NCBI GenBank assembly: GCA_973895155.1
Contig: OZ316895.1
Span: 12,772,001-12,836,000, forward strand
Origin: Marsupella aquatica
Taxonomy: Eukaryota; Marchantiophyta
DNA: 64,000 nt
Direction: 5' to 3'
Below, one piece after another: positions 1 through 9,757 of the stretch (positions are counted from its first letter, which is position 1; each line of letters starts with the position of its first letter). The position numbers were made by a program, and so were the translations under genes. The notes under the pieces are model-generated. The model was not told the origin of the DNA. It searched no databases and worked only from the letters and a program-made list of their open reading frames with translations.

Positions 1-659
1 TCCTTGAGGCTACGTCCACGGGAACACACAAGAGAGCTTTACTGAACTCTAAGCCCGTCAGCTATACCGAGTCTCCACAGTGTAAGCTCTCCCTATCTCT
101 CAAGTGGCTCCATAACAATGAGCCTTGGTTCTACATCTCCAAACACACATGCCTCCTCAGGGGTCTCACTATATGGGGACCTCCCCATCGCCTGCAACGT
201 TTTTAGGCCTCGAACCCCCTAAAATGTAAGAATTTTTTTTAATTTTTTAACCCCTATAAAGTTGGAATATTCTTGGAATATTCTAAAAATTGGATTAAAA
301 AGACCCTAATGTTCTTATAAGTCTCAAAATTGAATTTAAAAGACCCTATTGTTCTTCTACAAAAATTCTTAAGTCTTCCCTTAGAACCAATAAAATGACC
401 CTATCCTTCGTCGCACATGATATGCCATTTTTGTGGAAGTGAGACCCCCGAGCATGCCTCTTATAATATAGTGTGCAACTTAGTTAACCTAACCACATTG
501 TTGTACCTAATCACGTAGTTGTACCTAACCACATTGTTGTACCTAATCACGTAGTTGTACCTAACCATGTAGTTGTACCAACCCATGTTGTTGTACCAAC
601 CCACGTTGTTGTACCAACCACGTCATACCTAACCTAGACATAAGAATAAATACCCAACA
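1..659 (-). repeat. 3' LTR of the copia element (partial, carries a nested MITE)
   Basis: Bases 1-147 and 461-659 match the right LTR from 5934 to 6269. The LTR ends at 659 in CAACA, matching the TGTTG...CAACA termini of the intact partner. It is longer than its partner because of a 297-bp insertion at 156-452 and a longer run of ~18-bp tandem units (about 486-625). The outer edge is lost at the window start. Confidence 0.92.
156..452. mobile_element. hAT-like MITE nested in the copia LTR
   Basis: A 297-bp block is present in the left LTR and absent from the right LTR, so the empty site is visible within the same window. It is flanked by a perfect 8-bp direct repeat CATGCCTC (148-155 and 453-460). 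The ends are 14-bp terminal inverted repeats differing at one base: CTCAGGGGTCTCAC at 156-169 and the complement of GTGAGACCCCCGAG at 439-452. An 8-bp target duplication and GGGG-containing TIRs fit hAT non-autonomous elements. There is no coding capacity and the interior is AT-rich. Confidence 0.87.
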
Positions 660-673
660 ATCTTCCCCTTGAC
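660..673 (-). other. Polypurine tract of the copia element
   Basis: On the minus strand the bases abutting the 3' LTR read GTCAAGGGGAAGAT. This is the plus-strand priming tract expected directly upstream of a copia 3' LTR. The second copia element has the nearly identical AAGGGGAAGAT at 52490-52500. Confidence 0.8.
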
Positions 674-849
674 TCTGGTCTAGGGGAGAGTAATACTGCC
701 AATGTATATGATCCCTCAGCGGGAAGTTCTGGACAAAAACCAAACCCGTTTCCCTCTCTAACTAGAGCAAACCAGAACTAAGCCGTAGCCTTATACATAG
801 GAATGAGGAAGAGCATATATCAGTAATTACAATGAATGTTAAGAAAACT

Positions 850-1632
850 CTACTTGTGATGCAATTGCAAAACCTGTAATACGTCATGGTGTCTAGAGAA
901 ACTCTCCAAAGGAATCACTTTGGTAAATGCGTCAACCGGGTTGAGTTTACCATCAATCTTGACTAGCTCAAACAAATTATCAGACACACCCTGCCTGATA
1001 AAATGGTACCTGACGTCAATGTGCTTCACTCTGCTGTCCATCACCTGGTTCACAGCAAGGTGGAGCGCACTTTGACTATCACAATGGAACTTCACATTCC
1101 CCTGTGGCAATCTCATTTCAGTGATAAGTCTATCCAACCAAATCGCTTCCTTTGCTGCTTCCACAGCTACAACATACTCCGCTTCTGTAGTAGATTGAGC
1201 AATACACTTCTGCAAAGTAGACCTCCAACTTATGCATCCACCGCCAAGTGTGAACACGTATCCTGTTGTTGATCTCCTTCGGTCCAAATCTTGTCCATAG
1301 TCAGAATCTACATAGCCAATCAATGATCTAGCATTCTTTGCATTCGCATCAAATAAAAGACCATGATCCACGGTACCCTTCAAGTACCTGATAATCCACT
1401 TCACTGCTTCCCAATGTACCTTCCCTGGATTTGACATGTACCTACTTACCTTGCCCATAGCCATGGCAAGATCAGGTCTAGTGCAAGTCATCAAATACAT
1501 GAGACTTCCCATTGTCTTATCATAAGGAACCTTTGACATCAGCCCCTTCTCTGTCGCATCTGTGGGACAGAAAGCTGATGATAATTTGAAGTGTGCAGCC
1601 AAAGGGGTACTTACTGGCTTGCTATCCCCCAT
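850..1632 (-). pseudogene. copia RNase H and RT C-terminal part
   Basis: About 260 codons cover the end of the RT and the RNase H domain. Visible motifs are the RT thumb region MSKVPYD and GSLMYL near the start, the RNase H start YVDSDYGQD (first catalytic Asp), TTEAEY (catalytic Glu) and HCDSQSAL. The stop at 850-852 is the natural polyprotein end. It is in the same frame as the segment upstream, separated by a single TAG at 1660-1662 and nine open codons, so it is a piece of one broken gag-pol gene and not a separate gene. Confidence 0.93.
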
Positions 1633-1659
1633 GTTGAACCTAGCAATTACCTTCCTCGC

Positions 1660-2100
1660 CTAACTGCTCTGTGTCAACCATAGCTTACTAGCCTCCAAGT
1701 CCCTAGTGATCTCCATACCCAAAATCCTCTTAGCTGGCCCTAGGTCCTTCATCTTAAACTCTGCACTGAGCAGTGCCTTAAGCTTAACAATCTCAGACCT
1801 ATCATTGGCCGCAATAAGCATGTCATCCACATAAAGTACTAAAACAATGAACCCAAAGACAACATTCTTCACCGGTTTCAAATACACACAAGGGTCAAAT
1901 ACACTTCTGTGAAAACCTTGTGACCGAATCCAATCGTCAAACCGCTTGTTCCACTGTCTTGGTGACTGCTTCAACCCATACAAGGATTTCAGCAATCTGC
2001 AAACCAATTCCTCATGTCCTCTCTTCACAAAACCTAGCAGTTGTCTCATGAAGATCACCTCTTCCAATGTATCATAGAGGAAAGCTGTGACAACATCCAT
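1660..2100 (-). pseudogene. copia reverse transcriptase core
   Basis: This segment carries the central RT palm. Visible are MDVVTAFLYDTLEEVIFM, the fingers motif SLYGLKQSPRQW and the catalytic box LYVDDMLIA with both aspartates present. It is bounded by in-frame TAG stops at 2101-2103 and 1660-1662. The frame is shared with integrase upstream and RNase H downstream. The catalytic core is intact despite the nonsense codons, suggesting the stops are recent relative to the insertion. Confidence 0.93.
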
Positions 2101-2145
2101 CTAATTTAGCAGCAGACCAAACATTACAACAAGTACACACAATAG

Positions 2146-3594
2146 TCATATTGTAGAGTACTTAGCAACTGGTGAGAAGACCTCATTGTAATCCACACCT
2201 TTCTCTTGTGTGAATCCCTTTGCTACCAACCTAGCCTTGTAGACCTTTGATCCACCTCCTGTGGAATTATCCTTCAGCTTATAAATCCACTCGCTGTCTA
2301 CCACTTGCTGACCCTTAGGCAGCTTAACAAGCTCCCAAGTTTTGTTGTCCTTTAGTGACTGCATCTCCGTTTGCATTGTTGCAGTCCACTTCTGCTTCTC
2401 CTTTGAAGCACTGGCCTCATGAAATAAAGAAGGTTCCCCTTCTTCCAAAATTAACGCATCACCCTCATCATCAGCTACAAAATCATCCTCTTGCAGTTGA
2501 GATGAATCAACCCACTGTCCATACTTAGGAGGAGCGTGTACAGTACGACCAGATGTTCTTCTAGCCGATGACTCCGGTTGAATTGCGTCTACTGGTACAA
2601 TTTGAAGCTCAGCAGCATCCATTTGCTGCTCACCAGCATCAATAAACTCCTTTTGTTCCTCTGGCACAGGAACCAGCTCCATGCTTGGAGCACCTCCTTC
2701 TCTCCGATCATGCACTTCATGATCAATCTCCCCCTCAACGAGATCCGGGATAGGAGATTTTCCTTTGTCAGTACGGGAGACTTGAGTATTCTCCCCCTCC
2801 TTCAATAATCTGGATTCATTGAAAGAAACATCTCTACTAACAATGAGCTTACAGGCAATAGGATCCCATAACCTGTAGGCCTTCACACCACTCTGATACC
2901 CAAGAAAAATACATTTCTTGGACGTAGGATCCAACTTGGTTCTATTTTGCTTTGGTGTGAGAGCATATGCATCACTTCCAAAAACTACCAAGCCATGATA
3001 GTCTGCTTGCCGCTTATAACGCATTTCAAACGGCGTTTTGAAATTGATTGCACTAGAAGGAGAAAGATTTACCAAATAAGCTGTAGTATTGACAGCTTCT
3101 GCCCAAAATTCCTGTGGTAAACCTGATTGGCTCAGCATACTCCGTGACCGCTCCAATAGTGTTCGATTGAGCCTCTCAACTACACCATTATGTTGTGAAG
3201 TATAAACTATGGTGAGATGACGAGTTATCCCCTGTTCTGCACAGTACTCTTCAAATTTTATTGAAGTGTACTCCCCGCCGTTGTCTGACCTTAGACTCTT
3301 CACCCTTGTATCCAAACACTTAACCGTGTTTCCTGTCTGATTCTCTACTTGGGCCTTCCACTTTATAAAAATGGACAAGACATCAGACTTATGCGTCATG
3401 AAATAAATCCATACAAATCTTGAGTAATCGTCAATAAAGGATACATAGTACAATTTTCCAGAATGTGAGGGAGTCGGGGATTGTCCCCACACGTCATTAT
3501 GTATGTACTCAAGAACCGCTTTGGAATGATGAGTTCCAACACCGAAAGCACGACGATGCTGCTTTCCAAAAATGCAATACTCACAGAAATCCAA
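2146..3594 (-). pseudogene. copia integrase and RT N-terminus
   Basis: It begins inside the integrase zinc finger (CEYCIFGKQH is the CC half; the HH half, HSRLGHM, lies upstream beyond two stops). The rve core follows, with DYSRFVWIYFM, SDNGGEY and the glutamate in GVVERLNRTLLE. Next come the GKG-like linker with RLWDPIACKL, an acidic variable linker, and the RT start WELVKLPKGQQ through KARLVAKGFTQEKGVDY. It ends at a TGA (2146-2148), where related elements continue into the palm without a break; the frame continues downstream with another TAG at 2101-2103. Confidence 0.93.
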
Positions 3595-3630
3595 TTTACA
3601 AGACTACAAATCAGAAATGAGCCCATTCTT

Positions 3631-4077
3631 CTATAAGATAGCCAAACCCTTCTCACTCATGTGGCCTAGCCGTGAATGCCATATTTGAGTCATTTCCTCG
3701 TGAGACTTGGTCACATTGGCCTCTCCACATACTGTATTGCCCTGCAACACATACAAATTCTTTTGTCTGCGCCCCTTCAAAATCATTATCTCTCCCGACA
3801 TGATTTGAAGTTCACCATCAATTACTCGCCATTGATGACCATTTGTATCCAACACACCGAGTGAAATCAAATTCTTACGCATGCCAGGTACGAACCTGAC
3901 TCCGGATACTGTGCGCACAATGTCATCAAACATTTGAATCTTTACAGACCCAATACCCTCAACTTGAAAGGAGTGATCATTTCCCATCAAAACTAAACCA
4001 TTTGACACAGAATAAGAATTGAAATACTCGCGAATGTAACAAATGTGAAAGGAGCAAGCACAATCAAGAATCCACAC
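3631..4077 (-). pseudogene. copia protease and gag-pre-integrase segment
   Basis: The segment holds the retropepsin-like protease and the gag-pre-integrase domain ending in IWHSRLGHMSEKGL. The active-site motif, normally D-S/T-G-A in copia proteases, reads WILDCACSFH here, so the catalytic aspartate remains but the next three residues are all changed. Stops TGA 4123-4125 and TAG 4117-4119 separate it from gag; TAG 3631-3633 and TAG 3604-3606 separate it from integrase. All pieces share one frame. Confidence 0.88.
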
Positions 4078-4122
4078 ATCATTTGCTCTCCTAGATGATG
4101 TGCACAGGGCATACTCCTAACT

Positions 4123-5100
4123 TCATAAAACATACTCATCGTTGAGTAAATCAACTTCTCCATCAACACTAGCCACATTGGCTGATGAACATTCAGCTGC
4201 CTTACCCTTACAATCTCTCTTAATGTGGCCAGTCTTGCCACACTTCCAGCATACCACCGGCTTCCTCTCTTGGGACTTCCTCCTTGAAGCAAATCTTGTC
4301 CTAGATTTACTTCTTCCCCTGCCATTCGTGTGGTGCTCTGGATGCTTTTGTGACCTCCCATGATTCACATTCAAGGCAGCACCAGACGACGATGATGGCT
4401 GAGAGGGCATGGTCAATTTCTGCTGCAAGTCATCAGTCAACAGAGCACTTACAACTTCATTGTAAGTGATAGTCTTCCTGTCACGATGAAGCAGCATTCG
4501 TGACAATGACTGATACAACAAGGGTAAAGAGCTAAGCAAGTGAAGAGCCTGCCGCTCATCACTCAAATCCTCCCCCAGATTTTGCAAATCAACGACCAGG
4601 TCGTTGAAACCATCGATATGGTCCTGAATCTTTGCACTTCCTTCCTTCATCTTGAAGCTCATAAGCTTCAAAGATGTGTAGAGCCGATTCGATAGCTCCT
4701 TTTGATGGTACTTTTGCTCCAATGCGGCAAACAATGATGCACAATTGACATGGTCTGCCAATTGCTTGATGACATTAGGCTGAAGATAGAGCATCACGGT
4801 GCTCACAGCCTGCTCCTGCATGTCCTGCCAATCATCATTGTCGATATCATTTGGCTGGTCCTTCAGCAATTTCCCAAGCCCAGTCACACGGAGTACCCCC
4901 TTCACTTGTCGCTCCCACAACAAGTAGTCCGTGCGGCCATCGTATTTTGTAACCTCAAACTTGGGACCTCCAAGCTTGATTGTCCCCGTCCTTTTTCTTG
5001 TCACTCGCCGCAATACCGGTGACCATAATTCCGCTAGATCTTCTGCTTCCTCCTCTGTTCTCTCTGGTGACTCAATAGAACCCTCCTCCAAGTCACTCAT
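4123..5100 (-). pseudogene. copia gag with CCHC zinc knuckle
   Basis: The first ATG is at 5098-5100. The protein has a UBN2/gag-type helical domain (YLLWERQVKGVLR, LYTSLKLMSFKMKEG, LHLLSSLP) followed by a basic Ser/Arg linker. A single CCHC nucleocapsid knuckle follows (CWKCGKTGHIKRDC, near residues 290-303). It stops at TGA 4123-4125. This is the longest undamaged piece of the element. The segment is in frame with everything downstream to 850. Confidence 0.92.
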
Positions 5101-5834
5101 GTGAGAAATCAAGAAAAAATGACGTTTTTCTTAACTTCTCAAAAAACTCAAAGGTTATCACTACCACGTAGCCCACGAGCCTAGTTTTCCAATGCTTGTC
5201 AACAACGAATGTTGATGAATTGCACTCGGTGCCGTCACCAAGTCCAACAAGGTAAATGATTTTTCTTAGCCTTCCTCTTCGCATCAAGAGCCAATCCCGG
5301 ACTCAAAACAATTGTCTTGCCTCAATCTCTCCGTTGAGTCAAAACACTTGACGTTTCTCCCTCCGAGTCGATTGCAACAACAAGAAACCTCGCTCAGGCA
5401 AAAGAAAACTCCATAGCCGGTCAAAAAATCAGAACGCTTCTTTTGCTCGTTGTGAAGTACTCATTACACACTCGACAACAAACCAGCTACCGAAATGATC
5501 AGCTCGTCCCGATCTACAAATGGAGCTATAACATGCGACGCTTCCTTCGCTGTAGAGCTCACACCATCGAGAAAACAAACTCTGGTCCCTCCTCCGAAAA
5601 ACCGTCGAACACGAATGTTGCCGACTTTCTTCACAAAATCCAGAACGACAAAAACTTAGATCTCTCCGCACCATGAGCTCCGTTCAGCGATTTCTTCACA
5701 CCGTTAGAAAGCCTTTGCCCTGATCTATCCGTTGAGCCCATAAACTCCAAGTTCCATGCGACGGAACTCCGGGAAATCCACCGACACTCAACGCTGGAAA
5801 AAACCGTCACGAACACACGTCACCTCCCAGACAT

Positions 5835-5848
5835 GCTCTGATACCAAT
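5835..5848 (-). other. Primer binding site (initiator Met tRNA)
   Basis: On the minus strand, immediately after the 5' LTR end, the sequence reads ATTGGTATCAGAGC. TGGTATCAGAGC is the standard complement of the plant initiator methionine tRNA 3' end used by copia elements. It fixes the direction of the element and the inner edge of the 5' LTR. Confidence 0.93.
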
Positions 5849-6269
5849 TGTTGAGTATAGATGATAATCACAACGGTAAGCACATGACATATCCAACATG
5901 CAAATAGTCGACACAAGAGATACGTGGTTCACCTCCTTGAGGCTACGTCCACGGGAACACACAAGAGAGCTTTACTAAACTCTAAGCCCATCGGCTATAC
6001 CGAGTCTCCACAGTGTAAGCTCTCCCTATCTCTCAAGTGGCTCCATAACAATGAGCCTTGGTTCTACATCTCCAAGCACACGTGCCTCTTATGATATAGT
6101 GTGCAACTTAGTTAACCTAACCACATTGTTATACCTAACCACATTGTTATACCTAATCACGTAGTTGTACCTAACCATGTAATTGTACCAAACCATGTTG
6201 TTGTACCAACCCACGTTGTTGTACCAACCATGTCATACCTAACCTAGATATAAAAGTAAATATCCAACA
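5849..6269 (-). repeat. 5' LTR of the copia element (complete, 421 bp)
   Basis: It starts TGTTG and ends CAACA, the usual short inverted LTR termini. It contains the same ordered blocks as 1-659 but lacks the 297-bp MITE. It carries a shorter array of ~18-bp units around 6116-6236 (variants of GTTGTACCTAACCACATT). Confidence 0.93.
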
Positions 6270-7141
6270 AATGTGTGTTGGCTTCATTACAAACATTGAA
6301 GCATACCTAATTAAGTTGGAGATACTTGAACTAATTCCTAGTGTTGAAACTTAGTAGAAATGTATAGTCCCGGAGTCAAGTGCAATGCAAAATCTAGGGT
6401 GCTCAAGCTAATTGTCGAGTGCCATTCGCTCAGATAAGATCTCCCTGAAACCTTTGAACTTCCTACTCCAATAAAACCTAAAGTTTTTTAATTCAAAATC
6501 AATATCATCCGACTTAAAATATAATTTTTTGAGATTCATCCAAGCTTGAGAATCCTATCTTAGCAAAAATTTTGATGGAGATCTACTCTTCTAAGTCTAC
6601 TAACTCAACTCGGGACTGAACTCCACGTTTCCTTAATTGACAAAACCAAACCCTATGATACCCTATCTTGCCAAAACGTTCCAAAGTCCATTTACAAAAA
6701 TAAAAATAGTAGAAGCCAATCCTGACCCTTCATCAAAAACTTTTGCACCATACATTTAAGTTTACACTCCTACTCAAATGTCTGCCCAAGCTGCTCTTTC
6801 CCTAGCCTCATCTGCCCAAAATAAAAATAAAAAGTATAAAAAATTTAATTCAAAAAACCTCAAAACAAATTGAAAGCTTTGAAAGGTGTACCAAAATTTG
6901 TAAATCAGGGAAAAACAAAGTACAATGACAGGAAAGAGAAAGATTTCCAAGGAGAACAAACAGCTAACCAGAAAAAAGAAAAGCAAATGTAAACCTAACA
7001 AAAAGGATTAATAAAAAGAGAAAAGTGTCAAACACTACATGAGAGCAAACTCAATGACTAGTGTACACATTGGAATATGCGACAAGAGCTAATGGGTGAC
7101 ATCCAATGTCCTAACCAAATGAGCAAGTGGGTAAGGATGTG
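6270..7141. other. Intergenic, AT-rich, nothing recognised
   Basis: Bases after the copia 5' LTR contain no open frame with recognisable domains. The 6774-7001 frame is low-complexity Phe/Leu from an A-rich strand and is not supported as a gene. Confidence 0.6.
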
Positions 7142-7907
7142 CTAGTATTTGCGGGGGCATAGTGGTGCCCATTGTGAGGGATTGACGATAAATGCTCGAG
7201 CCTGGGCACGTTGTAAGGCCACTAAAATGCGCTGACAAAAGTGTGTGGTCAAGATGGATAGTGGGGGTCTGGAGGAACCCATCCGTCCGTGAATATCACG
7301 AGCAGCTTGTTGAAGAAGGCCATCAAACTGATGATGAAGACACCCAAAGATCTCAATAGCCAGGGGGAGAAAGGTATCAGATGAAGCTTGAGCGACATAT
7401 TTTGCCTCCTTTGTTGAGGCCACCCTGGATTCCACTGCCATTGCCCCTGCCATTGTCGCCGCTACCTCAATGAGGTCCTGACGCAAAGGGTTTGCCACCA
7501 CAACATTCGCCAAAGTACATTGACCATCACGGAACATGGTTAAATCAACCCACAAGCGTTGTGTGGGAGGACCAGGTAGCTCGGGCATCATCTCCCGTCG
7601 CACGTGTACCAAAGACCCAAAGAGAACCTGAGCAATAGCATCTCTCACAACATCATGAATAACTATGGTTTCACCTCTCAAATTGCACTGAAGAAGATGG
7701 ACCTTTGTGGCATCACAAGGCTTCTCACATGTGCCAAAAGTGGGTAGACCAACAAGAAGAGGGTGAGATAGCCTCAAACGAGGACGAATGGCGATGGGTA
7801 ACTCCTCTGAAGACATCCATAGATGAGGGATGGCCGGATTGGCCTGAAGCCACCCTCCAACACCTTTCTCTCCAGAAGAAAGAATCCGAGCTTGGTCCGG
7901 TTTAGGT
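7142..7907 (-). pseudogene. LINE-like retroelement C-terminal remnant
   Basis: The minus frame ending at TAG 7142-7144 resembles the tail found after the RT in some plant and algal non-LTR retroelements. There is a degenerate zinc-finger-like stretch with C-x3-C (TCEKPCD) and HLLQC, followed by HDVVRDAIAQVL. Next come VVVANPLRQDL, then PLAIEIFGCL and a C-terminal RILVALQRAQARAF. The open frame runs up to 8188, but the residues before about 7907 look non-homologous. No RT core or endonuclease is present, so this is a 5'-truncated dead copy. The family assignment is from memory of the motif pattern and is moderate. Confidence 0.5.
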
Positions 7908-8528
7908 GCCTTGAAAGAGAAAGAGAAAAATTCAAAACTTTGAAAATATATATACATATCTTCCAAATTGAATTTCTTTATTAATAAATAATTAAAAAGA
8001 AACAAAAGAAAATCAAAAGAAAAGTGGACGCAACCATGCTTTAACTGTGCCATACAATGGCCATCATCACCTATCTTGCATCTCCAAGCTATCACCTTTG
8101 CCTTCCTTGATAGCAACACTCCACAACAAGAGTGAACAGCATGATAACATTTCTGCAACTTACAATAACCACCAAGCCAAAGTGACAAAACTTTTGCACC
8201 CAGAAGCTATGATAAACAGTTCCATGGTTTATTATTCTGATTGTCATACAACACTTGACATTTGTCGTGCCCATGAAAGACTAGGAAGCAAAATAAAGGG
8301 GGGGGGGGCACAATAAAATGGGAAAGGAGGGAAAGGCTTGTTATTTATTAAACTATAAGTTTTGCCTAAGGACATCTTTTACACAATTGCATCATTTACA
8401 CAAGACTTTCTTGTACATAAGAAGTTGTTGCCCCCCACAACATCATTTGTACAACTACATCCTTCTGTAAGGACAGCTTTTATGCAATGCCATATTTTAG
8501 GAAGTGACATTGTTTAGAGATATATTCT
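7908..8528. other. Intergenic, no gene seen
   Basis: An A/T-rich tract lies at 7920-8000. A run of about 11 G lies at 8298-8308. No credible coding frame. Confidence 0.55.
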
Positions 8529-8675
8529 TAATGGACCCCAAATTAAAGTTTTCTCCCCAACCAACCCCATAAATTTTGGGTATACTGGTTTAGGGTCTAT
8601 CAAGGTTTATCAACTGTTTGGATCAATCATTTGGTCTATGACATAACAATTTTCATTTTGGGGTCGATCAAATTT
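8529..8675. mobile_element. MITE family A, copy 1
   Basis: About 147 bp beginning ATGGACCCCAAAT and ending ATTTTGGGGTCGATCAAAT, so the ends are imperfect inverted repeats. It shares the ordered internal blocks GGGTCTATCAAGG.TTATCA and TGGATCA with the copies at 9608 and 10888. No coding capacity. Confidence 0.65.
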
Positions 8676-9607
8676 ATGCCTCAATGGTTTACACCACAAT
8701 ATCTTCTCTGTAAGGCACTCGCCAAGTATAGTGTAAGGCACATGTATTGAGCCAGTGATTCTATAACTAGGGTGTGAGACGAGGATAACAAGTCACACTC
8801 ATCATCACTACAAAGGATGCTAAGAAAAACGAAGTCATGCATTGTAGGCTACCTGCACCGGTCCTTTTACAGTTTCTTCATTTCCTCACGTGCCCCGATG
8901 GATAATTGTACTCAAAAGGCTGACAGCAGTTTAATAATAATTTGTACTGGAGCACCACTGTCAAGTGTCAGAGTTTGCAACATGATAACACCAAAAGCAA
9001 AGGAAATTCCTCGAGACATAGCTCCTAGGCTCCTACAGACTGGGAAAGGAAAGAAAACTAGACCAAAAAGAAGGGCCACTAGTCTTTGTGGATATTTTAT
9101 GTTTTTAATCGATAAAGTCCAAAAATCAAACTTAAAGGCGAGACTCAAAAGTCTGCCTTTATTTATGAAAAGAGGGTTTGCCTCTGTCCTTTCTGGTGGT
9201 GGGGTAGCCATCCTAAGCATCAACGAATGGTAGCAAAGTACTCTAACATAAGGCCCCCTAACAAGCTGGCGACAGTGAGGGGAGGAAAAAGTCATCTCCA
9301 TCTATTTTGGTCTGCTTCGGACGTCGCCAAATCAATAGTCTTTGGCTGATCATCCCCCAAAATCATCCCCCCAAATCCCCAATCCCCACTATTTCCGGCG
9401 CAGTAGAACTATATTTCCACCTTAGCAAATTTGCTTGACGAAGTCCCTTCACCTAACAGGAAATTCCTCCCTGGGCCCCACATCAACGGTCACCTGTTGG
9501 ACACATGAAAATTGACAGAAAAAGCTTGACGACGATTAAAACAAAAGTCTGACGTATTGATAAGTAGTTCTGGTCACTAATTGAGAAGTTTGTTACTGAG
9601 GAAGTTT
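8676..9607. other. Intergenic with overlapping short frames only
   Basis: Two overlapping antisense frames of about 130 codons (8817-9233 plus, 8912-9301 minus) exist, but neither shows a domain, a codon pattern or splice context that I can defend. Nothing else seen. Confidence 0.5.
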
Positions 9608-9757
9608 TTGATGAACCTCCAAAAGGAAAAGTATTACTTGATGGGACCCCTAAGGTTTTTAGTACATTGATTTAAGGTGTATCAAGGTCCATTACCGGTC
9701 TGGATCATCCAGGGATCCTATCAAGTAACATTTTTTTATTTTTGGGTCCCATCAAAC
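9608..9757. mobile_element. MITE family A, copy 2
   Basis: About 150 bp with the same order of blocks: TTACTTGATGGGACCCCTAAGG, ATTGATTTAAGGTGTATCAAGG, TCTGGATCATCCAGGGATCC and a terminal TTTGGGTCCCATCAAA. The left end is more diverged than in copies 1 and 3. Confidence 0.65.

Larger units (their letters stand above)
1..6269 (-). mobile_element. Ty1/copia LTR retrotransposon, minus strand, left LTR cut by window edge
   Basis: The coding order on the minus strand is gag, protease, integrase, RT, RNase H, which is the Ty1/copia order. It lies between two related LTRs (1-659 and 5849-6269), with a tRNA primer site next to the right LTR and a purine tract next to the left LTR. Window base 1 aligns with base 5934 of the right LTR, so about 85 bases of the left LTR and the outer target duplication lie outside the window. 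Coding runs in one frame from 5100 down to 850 with seven internal stops, so this copy cannot make a full polyprotein by normal translation. It belongs to the same broad lineage as the older copy at 48.6-52.8 kb: the LTR ends and the integrase-RT linker are recognisably alike. Confidence 0.95.

Noticed and set aside
561-743. Short minus frame with repeated GLVQQ-type residues
   Set aside because: Comes from the 18-bp LTR minisatellite, not a gene.
3993-4361. 122-codon minus frame over the gag/protease junction
   Set aside because: Alternative frame of the copia element; the true reading continues gag into protease through two stop codons.
8817-9301. Overlapping sense and antisense frames of ~130 codons
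   Set aside because: Neither has a recognisable motif, and both-strand openness points to composition and not coding.
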